Source: Verrucomicrobiales bacterium
GTDB taxonomy: Bacteria > Verrucomicrobiota > Verrucomicrobiia > Limisphaerales > UBA9464
Length of the DNA: 53,570 nt
Assembly: GCA_027489875.1 (NCBI GenBank)
Contig: JAIXZE010000368.1
Span: 1-53,570 of the forward strand
Direction: 5' to 3'
Positions 24,748 to 32,508 of the stretch are shown here, one piece after another. The notes beneath the pieces are model-generated. The model did no database searches, was not told the origin of the DNA, and worked only from the letters and a program-made list of their open reading frames with translations. Each line of letters begins with the position of its first letter. The first letter of the stretch is position 1. The position numbers and the translations under genes were made by a program.

Positions 24748-27492
24748 TTGAAGACCACTGCATCTGAACCGACCTCGGCCGTCCTCAACGGCACCGGCAA
24801 CGCCAATACGGCCCTGCGAACCCGCCCGGCACCCCAACTGACGCGTCATGCCGCCTCCATCGAGGAGCTGATGGATCTCGTCCTGTCCGGGAAGGCTCCC
24901 GAAGAGGCGAAGGTGATCGTCTCCGACCTGATCGGCGGGCTTCGTGGCCGCGGTCACCCGATTCCGGACGTCACCAGCACTCCTTACTTCAACACCATCC
25001 CCGTTTCCGAAGAACCGGAGTATCCCGGGGACCTTGAGATGGAGCGATTGATCCGTGCGCACGTGCGCTGGAACGCGATGGCCATGGTGGTCCGTGCGAA
25101 TGCCGGGAGCCTTGGCGTGGGTGGTCACATCGCGACCTTTGCGTCGCTGGCGACCCTTTACGAGGTGGGGTTCAACCATTTCTTCCGCGGTGGTGATGAG
25201 GGGCGGATCGGCGACATGATTTATTTCCAGGGTCATGCCTCCCCGGGGAATTACTCCCGTTCCTACCTCGAATACCGCCTGGACGAGCAGCACCTCATCA
25301 ATTTCCGTCAGGAGCTGCAGGCGCATCCCGGTCTCTCCAGCTATCCGCATCCTTACCTGATGCCGGACTACTGGCAGTTCCCGACGGTGTCGATGGGGCT
25401 GGGCCCGATCCACTCGATCTACCAGGCCCGGTTCAGCCGCTACCTCCAGCACCGGGGTCTCGTTCAGGTTCCCCGTGAAGAGGAACCGCGGATCTGGTGC
25501 TTCATCGGTGACGGAGAGAGCGATGAGCCCGAGACATTGGGTCAGATCAACGTGGCAGGACGCGAGGGGCTCGACAATCTTGTCTGGGTCATCAACTGCA
25601 ACCTGCAGCGCCTGGATGGGCCGGTTCGTGGCAACGGAAAGATCATCCAGGAATTGGAAGGCGTATTCCGGGGCGCGAACTGGAATGTCATCAAGGTCAT
25701 CTGGGGCGGAAACTGGGACGAACTCCTGACCCGGGACGTTACCGGCCTGCTGGCGAAGCGGATGGAAGAGGTGATCGATGGCGAGTACCAGAAGTACATC
25801 GTCGAACCGGGCAGTTACATCCGGAAGAACTTCTTCGGCAAGTATCCCGAGCTGCTGCGCCTGGTCGACCACCTGACCGACGATCAGTTGAAGCACCTCA
25901 TGAGGGGTGGTCACGATCCCCGGAAGGTCTACGCGGCTTACAACCGTGCGGTGAACCAGCGTAACGGGCGTCCCACGGTGATTCTCGCCAAGACGGTGAA
26001 GGGATACGGTCTGGGTGAAGCGGGCGAGGGACGCAATCCTTCGCACCAGCAGAAGACGCTAGCGGAGCGGGACCTCCGGCACTTTGCCTCCCGTTTCAGT
26101 GTGCCCGTCGGTGACGAGGAGATTGCAGAGATGCCGTTCTTCCGCCCGCCGTTGGACAGCGCCGAGACGCAATACCTGCTCGCCCGTCGCAAGGCCCTGG
26201 GTGGATTCCTTCCGAAGCGGGAGGTGCGTGCGCCAGCCCTCAAGACGCCGCGTTACTCGGATTTTCCCGGGCTCATCAATGCATCCGTGCTGAAGGGGGC
26301 ATCCACCACGAAGGCCTACACGGTCATGCTCAGTGCCATGCTTCGTGACCCGAACATCGGGAAGTTCATTGTTCCTATTGTTCCGGACGAAGCCCGGACC
26401 TTCGGCATGGAAGGCTTGTTCAAGCAGGTGGGCATCTACTCCTCGAAGGGACAGTTGTACAACCCAGTGGACAAGGCAGAACTGGCTCCGTACGTCGAAC
26501 TGAGAAACGGCCAGTTGCTCGAAGAGGGAATCAACGAAGCGGGCTCCATGGGCAGCTTTGTTGCGGCCGGCACTGCTGTGACGAACTACGGTGTTCCGAC
26601 CATCCCGCTTTACATTTACTACTCGATGTTCGGGTTCCAGCGGGTTGGCGACCAGATCTGGCTCGCTGGCGACAGCCGGGCGCGGGGGTTCCTGATTGGA
26701 GCAACCTCGGGCCGTACCACGTTGAACGGCGAGGGGCTCCAGCACCAGGATGCGCACAGTCATCTGGTCGCCAGTTCGGTGCCGAACCTTTACGCCTATG
26801 AGCCTGCCTTTGGCTATGAGTTGGCGGTTATCCTCTGCGATGGCATCCGTCGCATGCATGAGGACGGAGAGGATGTCTTCTATTACGTCTCGGTCCACAA
26901 CGAGAACTATGATCATGCTCCGATGCCAGAGGGCGCGGAGGTTGCCGATCAGATCCTGAAGGGCATGTACAAGTTCCGCCCCGGAAAGGAGGGATTACCG
27001 CACAAGGCCCAGTTGCTCGGTTCCGGAGCCATCCTGCAGCAGGCGCTGCGGGCACAAGGGTTGCTCGAGAAGTATGGGGTCTCCGTGGATGTGTGGAGCG
27101 TGACGAGTTACAAGCGTCTCCGTTCCGAGGCGCAAGCGGCGCGGCGGTGGAACATGCTGCATCCCACCGAGAGTCCTCGGCGTTCCTATCTCGAGGATGT
27201 CGTAGCAGGGCAGGCGGGGCCATGGATTGCGGTCAGCGACAACCTCAAGTTGGTCGCCGATCAGGTGGCCCCGTGGATCCCAGGCGGGCTCATGACGCTC
27301 GGCTGTGATGGTTTCGGACGCTCGGAAGCCCGGCCTGTTCTACGGCGCTTCTTTGAAATTGATGCTGAGTGCACGGCGATCGCGACCCTCTATGCCCTTT
27401 CGCAACGCGGTGCAGTACCCGCCGCCTTGGTTGCCCAGGCCATCAAGGACCTTGGCGTGGATCCTGAGAAGGCCTTCGGCGTGTGCGTCTGA
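24748..27492 (+). CDS. aceE: Pyruvate dehydrogenase E1 component, homodimeric type
   Basis: 914 residues, slightly longer than E. coli AceE. It decarboxylates pyruvate with thiamine diphosphate and passes the acetyl group to the E2 lipoyl domain. Visible: YFNTIPVSEEPEYPGDLEME, GGHIATFASLATLYEVGFNH, SSYPHPYLMPDYWQFPTVSM, the TPP site GDGESDEPE (about residue 254) with NCNLQRLDGPV, and the second half YIYYSMFGFQRVGDQ, SGRTTLNGEGLQHQD, RWNMLHP. The start is TTG at 24748; no in-frame ATG gives a full N-terminus. No aceF or lpd is adjacent. tmk follows 18 bases later. Confidence 0.97.
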   Translation: MKTTASEPTSAVLNGTGNANTALRTRPAPQLTRHAASIEELMDLVLSGKAPEEAKVIVSDLIGGLRGRGHPIPDVTSTPYFNTIPVSEEPEYPGDLEMERLIRAHVRWNAMAMVVRANAGSLGVGGHIATFASLATLYEVGFNHFFRGGDEGRIGDMIYFQGHASPGNYSRSYLEYRLDEQHLINFRQELQAHPGLSSYPHPYLMPDYWQFPTVSMGLGPIHSIYQARFSRYLQHRGLVQVPREEEPRIWCFIGDGESDEPETLGQINVAGREGLDNLVWVINCNLQRLDGPVRGNGKIIQELEGVFRGANWNVIKVIWGGNWDELLTRDVTGLLAKRMEEVIDGEYQKYIVEPGSYIRKNFFGKYPELLRLVDHLTDDQLKHLMRGGHDPRKVYAAYNRAVNQRNGRPTVILAKTVKGYGLGEAGEGRNPSHQQKTLAERDLRHFASRFSVPVGDEEIAEMPFFRPPLDSAETQYLLARRKALGGFLPKREVRAPALKTPRYSDFPGLINASVLKGASTTKAYTVMLSAMLRDPNIGKFIVPIVPDEARTFGMEGLFKQVGIYSSKGQLYNPVDKAELAPYVELRNGQLLEEGINEAGSMGSFVAAGTAVTNYGVPTIPLYIYYSMFGFQRVGDQIWLAGDSRARGFLIGATSGRTTLNGEGLQHQDAHSHLVASSVPNLYAYEPAFGYELAVILCDGIRRMHEDGEDVFYYVSVHNENYDHAPMPEGAEVADQILKGMYKFRPGKEGLPHKAQLLGSGAILQQALRAQGLLEKYGVSVDVWSVTSYKRLRSEAQAARRWNMLHPTESPRRSYLEDVVAGQAGPWIAVSDNLKLVADQVAPWIPGGLMTLGCDGFGRSEARPVLRRFFEIDAECTAIATLYALSQRGAVPAALVAQAIKDLGVDPEKAFGVCV

Positions 27493-27510
27493 GACCACTT
27501 CCGGAGTTGA

Positions 27511-28221
27511 ATGACAACGTCCCCTGCGGAAAGACAATCCCCCAGCCCAATGGGCCGGGGGATCCTCGTAGTCTTCGAAGGGATTGACGGGGCGGGTAAA
27601 AGCACCCAGGTGCGCCTGTTGACCCAGTCGCTGCGGGCACTGGGGGTTCCTCTGCGGGTGGATCGAGAGCCCACGGACGGCCCTCATGGACGTCGTCTCA
27701 GGGCTTCCGCTACGCTTGGTCGGCTCAGTGCTGAAGAAGAGCTGGAGCTGTTCATTCTCGACCGGAAGGAGCACGTCGCGGGTTTCATCGAGCCGGGCCT
27801 TGCGGCAGGGGAGGTCGTGATCCTGGATCGGTACTATTTTTCCAACGCTGCGTATCAGGGGAGCCGCGGTCTGGATTGGAAGGAGATCTTGCGTCGGAAC
27901 GAGGGCTTTGCTCCCGCCCCTGACGTCCTGCTCCTGCTGGACCTATCCATTGATGCGTCATCCGAGCGAATCCACTCGCGGGGCGAAGGCGGAACCGAGT
28001 TTGAAAAGCGTGGAGTCCTGGAGCGATGCAGCGAGATCTATGCACAGATCCGACATCCTGCGTTGCGTCGCGTGGATGCGCGGCAGTCTGTTGATCTGGT
28101 TGCCCAGGCTTGTCTTGCCGAGGTTCAGTTGGCTTTGGTGCAGCGGTTGGTTTCCGAGCAGCACCTGACGGCCCTTGAGTTGATGAGGTGGGTACGCCGG
28201 TGGATGGCTCTGCCCTGTTGA
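27511..28221 (+). CDS. tmk: Thymidylate kinase
   Basis: 236 residues, about 25 longer than usual at the ends. It phosphorylates dTMP to dTDP. The P-loop is GIDGAGKST; DREPTDG binds dTMP; the DRY motif is DRYYFSNAAYQG. A ribosome binding site (CCGGAG) lies at the right distance from the ATG at 27511, although an ATG at 27550 also fits the family. It lies 18 bases after aceE and is probably co-transcribed. Confidence 0.93.
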   Translation: MTTSPAERQSPSPMGRGILVVFEGIDGAGKSTQVRLLTQSLRALGVPLRVDREPTDGPHGRRLRASATLGRLSAEEELELFILDRKEHVAGFIEPGLAAGEVVILDRYYFSNAAYQGSRGLDWKEILRRNEGFAPAPDVLLLLDLSIDASSERIHSRGEGGTEFEKRGVLERCSEIYAQIRHPALRRVDARQSVDLVAQACLAEVQLALVQRLVSEQHLTALELMRWVRRWMALPC

Positions 28222-28275
28222 GGAGAGCGAACGGGGGCAAACAATTCCGGAAAATGAAGTTGCGGCTCCCGGATC

Positions 28276-28309
28276 ATACGTGTACGTATCCCCGTGTCAG
28301 AGGTCTGAC
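28276..28309. other. Two short palindromes in the rho leader region
   Basis: ATACGTGTACGTAT at 28276-28289 and GTCAGAGGTCTGAC at 28296-28309 lie in the 211-base gap before rho. They could be operator half-sites or a leader hairpin; nothing decides between these. Confidence 0.3.
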
Positions 28310-28390
28310 TACCCCCGAAGGTTTCAATCCCGGGTGGGTGGCTTCCCCAATTTCTAAGTTCCGCGGCACATTCTTTCTTTCCCGCCGCTC

Positions 28391-28418
28391 TTGGGTTCAG
28401 ACCGTTCCGACATATACC
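28391..28418 (+). promoter_or_regulatory. Candidate promoter of rho
   Basis: TTGGGT at 28391-28396, 16-base spacer, TATACC at 28413-28418, 14 bases before the ATG. Confidence 0.4.
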
Positions 28419-28432
28419 AGTCCGTATTTGAC

Positions 28433-30496
28433 ATGAGTAACGACAATGTGAGGTCGGAATCTTCCCGCTCAGCCGGGTATTCCGACTCCCCGAGTGGTCA
28501 GGGTTCCCAAAGCCGCGGGGGTGGTTATCGATCCCGGGATCCGCAAGAACGATCCAGTGATCGCCCGACAGACCGCCCCGTTGAGCGGGTCTCGGAACGG
28601 ACTTCCCAGCGGCCTGCTCCCCGTTCTTCAGATCGGGGTGGCGAACGGTCGTCTGATCGGCCTGCGGAGCGGATCGCGGATCGCGGAACCGATCGCATTG
28701 CAGACCGTGGCACAGACCGTGGCACAGACCGTGGCACAGACCGTGGCACAGACCGTACCGAAGAGCGCTATGTGGACCGTACCGACGATCGCGATCGAGG
28801 TGCGGATCGTGGACCGGATCGGGCTCCTGAGCGTCGTTCCGATGTTGGGGATCGGGGCGTCAGTGATCGTTCCGATCGTTATGTGGATCGAGCCCCGGAT
28901 CGTTCGACCGATCGAGGCGGAGATCGGGTTGCTGATCGTTCTGACGTTCGTGTGGATGATCGGGATCGCGGCTATGATCGCCCGGCCGAGCGACCGGCCG
29001 AAGGCCGTGACAATCGGGATTCCAGGGATTATCGGGACAGCCGTGAATCTGGACGGGTAGACCGTGGACCGGAGCGCGTGGCCGATCGGCCCGCGGATCG
29101 GCCCGTTGAGCGTCCTGTGGACAACCGCGACCGGCAGGGTGGTGGCGGCGGCGGTGGTGGTGGTGGTGGTGGTGGACAGCGCCACTCTGGAGGTGGTCAC
29201 CGTGGCGGGGGACGCGATTTCCGGGACAACCGGGATTTCCGATCACAAGGTGGTGGTGGCGGCGGCGGACATCGCCAGCAGCAGGGCGGCGGACATAATC
29301 CGCAGCGTCATCAGAATCATGGAGGGGGCGGTGGTGGTCAAAATGGCCCGCGCCAACAGTCGCAGGCCCCGGCCCAGCCGGTGGTGCAGGCGGAACCTGT
29401 GATCCATGATGGGTATCTGGAGATTTCGGAGAAGGGGTTTGGATTTCTTCGCTCAGCCAAGTCCCACTTTGCTCCCAAGCCCAGTGACGTCTTCCTGACA
29501 CCTGATTCGATCAAGCGGTTGGCGCTGCGCGAGGGGTGTCACATCAAGTGCACGGTGAATCCACCGCACCGAGGGAACAGTCCGCAATTGCGAGAGGTTC
29601 TCGAGGTCAACACGCGTCCCTACCAGGACTACCTGCATGCCCTGCGGTTTGAGAACCTGACCACGATTGATCCCGTGGAGAAGTTCCAGTTGGAGACGGC
29701 TCCCGATCAGATCGAGACGCGGATCATTGATCTGGTGACCCCGATTGGAAAGGGGACGCGCGGTTTGATTGTCGCGCCGCCGCGCACGGGCAAGACGACC
29801 GTGTTGAAGCAGATCTGCAATGCCATCACCACAAACCATCCTGAGGTGCACTGTCTGGTGCTCCTGATCGATGAGCGTCCGGAGGAAGTCACCGATTTCC
29901 AGCGGTCCGTGAAGGCCGAGGTCGTCGCTTCAAGCAATGATCAGGACTTGGAGACGCACGTGCGCCTGAGCCGGTTCATGATCGAGCGCTCGAAGCGCAT
30001 GGTCGAGGCTGGCAAGGACGTGTTCGTCCTTCTGGACTCACTGACGCGTGTGGCTCGCGCGTATAACTCCGTGCACGGCGGTTCTGGGCGGACAATGACA
30101 GGCGGTGTCGACGCACGCGCCCTGGAGATTCCGCGCAAGATGTTCGCCGCGGCTAGAAAGGTCGAGGAGGGTGGATCACTGACGATTCTTGCCACCGCGC
30201 TCATTGATACTGGATCGCGGATGGATGAGCTGATTTTCCAGGAGTTCAAGGGTACGGGCAACATGGAGCTGATCCTGGATCGCAAGCTCGCGGAGCGGCG
30301 CCTGTTTCCGGCGATCGACATTCCCAAGTCGGGAACCCGGAAGGAAGAAAAGCTCTTTTTGCCACGTCACCTCGAAGCCATCCGCAAGTTGCGCCGGATG
30401 ATGACCGACCTTCAGCCGGTTGAGGCCATGGAGACGCTTCAGGGCGCGCTCCGGAAGTACAAGACCAACGAAGAGTTGCTCGCCAAGCTCGGCTGA
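28433..30496 (+). CDS. rho: Transcription termination factor Rho with long disordered N-terminus
   Basis: 687 residues; the Rho core is about residues 327-687. It is the ATP-driven RNA helicase that ends transcription. Core landmarks: GYLEISEKGFGFLRS (RNA-binding cold-shock domain), GLIVAPPRTGKTT (P-loop, canonical PPKAGKT), LIDERPEEVTDF, and TALIDTGSRMDE with EFKGTGNMELILDR. Residues 1-325 are low-complexity, first Arg/Asp-rich (repeats of TDRG, DRP), then Gly-rich (13 consecutive Gly), then Gln/Gly/His-rich, and the usual N-terminal helix bundle (Rho_N) is not recognisable. The ATG at 28433 is used; 14 residues more are open upstream. Such insertions occur in other phyla. Confidence 0.95.
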   Translation: MSNDNVRSESSRSAGYSDSPSGQGSQSRGGGYRSRDPQERSSDRPTDRPVERVSERTSQRPAPRSSDRGGERSSDRPAERIADRGTDRIADRGTDRGTDRGTDRGTDRTEERYVDRTDDRDRGADRGPDRAPERRSDVGDRGVSDRSDRYVDRAPDRSTDRGGDRVADRSDVRVDDRDRGYDRPAERPAEGRDNRDSRDYRDSRESGRVDRGPERVADRPADRPVERPVDNRDRQGGGGGGGGGGGGGQRHSGGGHRGGGRDFRDNRDFRSQGGGGGGGHRQQQGGGHNPQRHQNHGGGGGGQNGPRQQSQAPAQPVVQAEPVIHDGYLEISEKGFGFLRSAKSHFAPKPSDVFLTPDSIKRLALREGCHIKCTVNPPHRGNSPQLREVLEVNTRPYQDYLHALRFENLTTIDPVEKFQLETAPDQIETRIIDLVTPIGKGTRGLIVAPPRTGKTTVLKQICNAITTNHPEVHCLVLLIDERPEEVTDFQRSVKAEVVASSNDQDLETHVRLSRFMIERSKRMVEAGKDVFVLLDSLTRVARAYNSVHGGSGRTMTGGVDARALEIPRKMFAAARKVEEGGSLTILATALIDTGSRMDELIFQEFKGTGNMELILDRKLAERRLFPAIDIPKSGTRKEEKLFLPRHLEAIRKLRRMMTDLQPVEAMETLQGALRKYKTNEELLAKLG
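28700..28758 (+). repeat. 12-bp tandem repeat inside rho
   Basis: CACAGACCGTGG is repeated in four contiguous units (28711-28758, the last with two changed bases) and one partial unit before. It encodes TDRG repeats in frame, so length change would not break the gene. Confidence 0.85.
29138..29176 (+). repeat. Glycine-codon microsatellite in rho
   Basis: Thirteen consecutive glycine codons, mainly GGT and GGC. It could expand or contract by whole codons. Confidence 0.85.
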
Positions 30497-30525
30497 CCCT
30501 CAGGAGGCCTCGCTTGTCGACGCAG

Positions 30526-30558
30526 AAAGGCCCGCGGCAGATGCCGCGGGCCTTTTTT
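30526..30558 (+). terminator. Terminator of rho
   Basis: GGCCCGCGGC at 30529-30538, loop AGAT, GCCGCGGGCC at 30543-30552, then six T (30553-30558). AAA on the other side makes it usable in both directions, fitting the convergent gene that follows. Confidence 0.92.
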
Positions 30559-30586
30559 CTCAGCGGGGTGGGTTCCCGTGTTTGGG

Positions 30587-31534
30587 CTATTTATCTGCAG
30601 GCAGGAACTCGGCGACGAGCGGTCGATGGTCGCTGGCGACTCCCCAGTCGGGGAGGCTGAGGATGTAGGTTCCCTCCTTCCGCCATTCCCGCGCCATGCC
30701 TCGGCTGACGAGGATGTAATCGAGTCGGCTGTAGCTGTCCTCTTTCCCGTAATAGTGCGTCCAGGTCACGCGACGTGGGTCCCAGTTGGGGTTTTCGCTG
30801 GGAGCAGTGTCGCCATTCCTTTCTGCGGGGCGGGTGTCCATCAGGCTCTTGTTGCCCCGTCCCATGACCGCCCGGATGGCTGGCGTATCGCGGGTGTCAT
30901 TGAAGTCTCCACAGACGACAAAGTTGGCATCGGACTTTTGCTGGAGGAGGGCGTCGAGTTTTTCGCGCAGGATCATGGCCTCTTGAGTGCGCATTTCGGC
31001 TTCGTCGCCGTCGGCCACGGCCCGCTTGGACTTGAGGTGGGTGGTGAGGAGGGAGAAGCGGTAACCGGGGCGCGGTTCGATCTCCACCTCGGCAATGGCA
31101 CGACTTGTCCGGAAGCGCCGACCGTTGAGCAGGTAGCTCTCATTGGTATGGGGATGCCTCGAAACGATCGGAAACCGCGAAAGGACGGCAACGAAGATGT
31201 TGGTGTCGTAACCCCGGACGTGTTCTGCGTGTGGCAGGTCGAGTCCAGCGGCCTTCAGGCGACCCTGGAGTTCGGTGAGGGAATCCACGTCCCCGATTTC
31301 CTGAAGCGCGAGGACATCAGGTTTGAGGGCGACCAGGCCCTTGACGACCATGGCCCGGCTGGGTTCGGGCTTGATCTTCCGGGTTTCCGTGGGACGCACC
31401 AGATAGTTCTCCACGTTGTACGTGACCACGCGGAAAGGATCCTGAGCCAGGGCGGAAGACAGGAATGCAGCCACGATGGGCAGCAGTGGGAAGGCCCTTC
31501 GCAGGATCCTTCCACCTGGGTTTGGTTTCAACAT
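30587..31534 (-). CDS. Secreted endonuclease/exonuclease/phosphatase family protein
   Basis: 315 residues with a signal peptide (AFPLLPIVAAFLSSALAQ). The EEP fold is shown by RVVTYNVENYL, LQEIGDVDSL (metal-binding Glu), LLTTHLKSKR, GDFNDTRDTPA (catalytic Asp and Asn) and the final SDHRPLVAEF (catalytic Asp-His). It could be a nuclease or a phosphodiesterase; the family does not tell which. It is convergent with rho and shares its terminator. Confidence 0.9.
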   Translation of the reverse strand: MLKPNPGGRILRRAFPLLPIVAAFLSSALAQDPFRVVTYNVENYLVRPTETRKIKPEPSRAMVVKGLVALKPDVLALQEIGDVDSLTELQGRLKAAGLDLPHAEHVRGYDTNIFVAVLSRFPIVSRHPHTNESYLLNGRRFRTSRAIAEVEIEPRPGYRFSLLTTHLKSKRAVADGDEAEMRTQEAMILREKLDALLQQKSDANFVVCGDFNDTRDTPAIRAVMGRGNKSLMDTRPAERNGDTAPSENPNWDPRRVTWTHYYGKEDSYSRLDYILVSRGMAREWRKEGTYILSLPDWGVASDHRPLVAEFLPADK

Positions 31535-31599
31535 GGGCCGAGGCTAGCGCATGAACCCGCGGCGGTGAAGGGGAGGGGCAGAACGGATAAAGTGTTTTT

Positions 31600-31627
31600 T
31601 TGCCGTGGCGGAACTCCGTGGTAGCCT
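31600..31627 (+). promoter_or_regulatory. Candidate promoter of folE2
   Basis: TTGCCG at 31600-31605, 16-base spacer, TAGCCT at 31622-31627. The ATG is at 31633, only six bases after the -10, so the transcript should start at or next to the start codon. Confidence 0.5.
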
Positions 31628-31632
31628 TGCCC

Positions 31633-32496
31633 ATGTCTAACCTGACTTCGCTTGCCGAACGGCCTGCTCAGGCCGGCCCGGTACTGGCGGACGCCCGATT
31701 GAGTCTGAATTCATCACCCGTGAAGCCGCTGACTGATAAGCAAAATGAACCGGACATCCGAGGATTGCGCATCGACAAGGTCGGTGTGCGCGGCCTGAGG
31801 ATCCCGCTCCAGGTCCGAGACAAATCGCATCAGCTCCAGAACACGGTCGCGCGCGTTGGAATGTTTGTGGATCTCCCGAAGGAGTTCAAGGGGACCCACA
31901 TGAGCCGCTTCGTGGAGGTTCTGAACTCGCATGGATCAGTCGTCCACGTGGAGAACATCCCGGACATGTTGCGGGCGATGCAGGCCAAACTCCAGGCGCA
32001 GACTGCGCACCTCGAAATGGAGTTTCCTTACTTTCTCGTGAAGAAGGCACCTGTCTCGGGGAAGGAAGGGGTGCTGGATTACAATGTCCGCTTCGATGCG
32101 TCGATGAACGGCAACGACCTCGACTTCCTTCTGACGGTGCGTGTCACCGTGACGACGCTTTGCCCCTGCTCGAAGGCGATCTCCAAGTACGGGGCGCACA
32201 ACCAGCGGGGTGAGGTCACCGTGCAAGTCCGGTCCGACCGCATCGTATGGATCGAGGAGATCATCTCCTTGGTGGAATCCTCAGGCAGCAGCGAGATGTA
32301 CTCGCTGCTGAAGCGAGAGGACGAAAAGGCTGTGACGGAGCGTGCCTACGAGAATCCGGTTTTCGTGGAAGACCTCGTGCGCAACGTGGCGCTGCGGCTC
32401 AACGCGCATCCCGATGTGGCGTGGTACAAGGTGGAGGCGGAGAACTACGAAAGCATCCACAACCACAATGCCTACGCCTGCATCGAAAAGGGCTGA
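31633..32496 (+). CDS. folE2: GTP cyclohydrolase FolE2 (type IB)
   Basis: 287 residues. It opens GTP to dihydroneopterin triphosphate, the first step to folate and queuosine. The active-site Cys lies in TTLCPCSKAIS; GAHNQRGEVTV and YESIHNHNAYACIE are typical of FolE2. FolE2 enzymes use several metals and often replace the zinc-dependent FolE. The start at 31633 is the ATG directly following the promoter -10; an upstream 11-residue extension in the same frame lies in the promoter itself. Confidence 0.95.
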   Translation: MSNLTSLAERPAQAGPVLADARLSLNSSPVKPLTDKQNEPDIRGLRIDKVGVRGLRIPLQVRDKSHQLQNTVARVGMFVDLPKEFKGTHMSRFVEVLNSHGSVVHVENIPDMLRAMQAKLQAQTAHLEMEFPYFLVKKAPVSGKEGVLDYNVRFDASMNGNDLDFLLTVRVTVTTLCPCSKAISKYGAHNQRGEVTVQVRSDRIVWIEEIISLVESSGSSEMYSLLKREDEKAVTERAYENPVFVEDLVRNVALRLNAHPDVAWYKVEAENYESIHNHNAYACIEKG

Positions 32497-32508
32497 GCTA
32501 CTCCGCGG

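Noticed and set aside
24424-26046. 540-codon minus-strand ORF
   Set aside because: Antisense to aceE; no recognisable domain.
28525-28749. 74-codon minus-strand ORF with PRSV repeats
   Set aside because: It is the mirror of the TDRG repeats in rho.
28700-28758. Tandem repeats as a CRISPR array
   Set aside because: The units are contiguous 12-mers inside an open frame, without unique spacers, and no cas gene is present.
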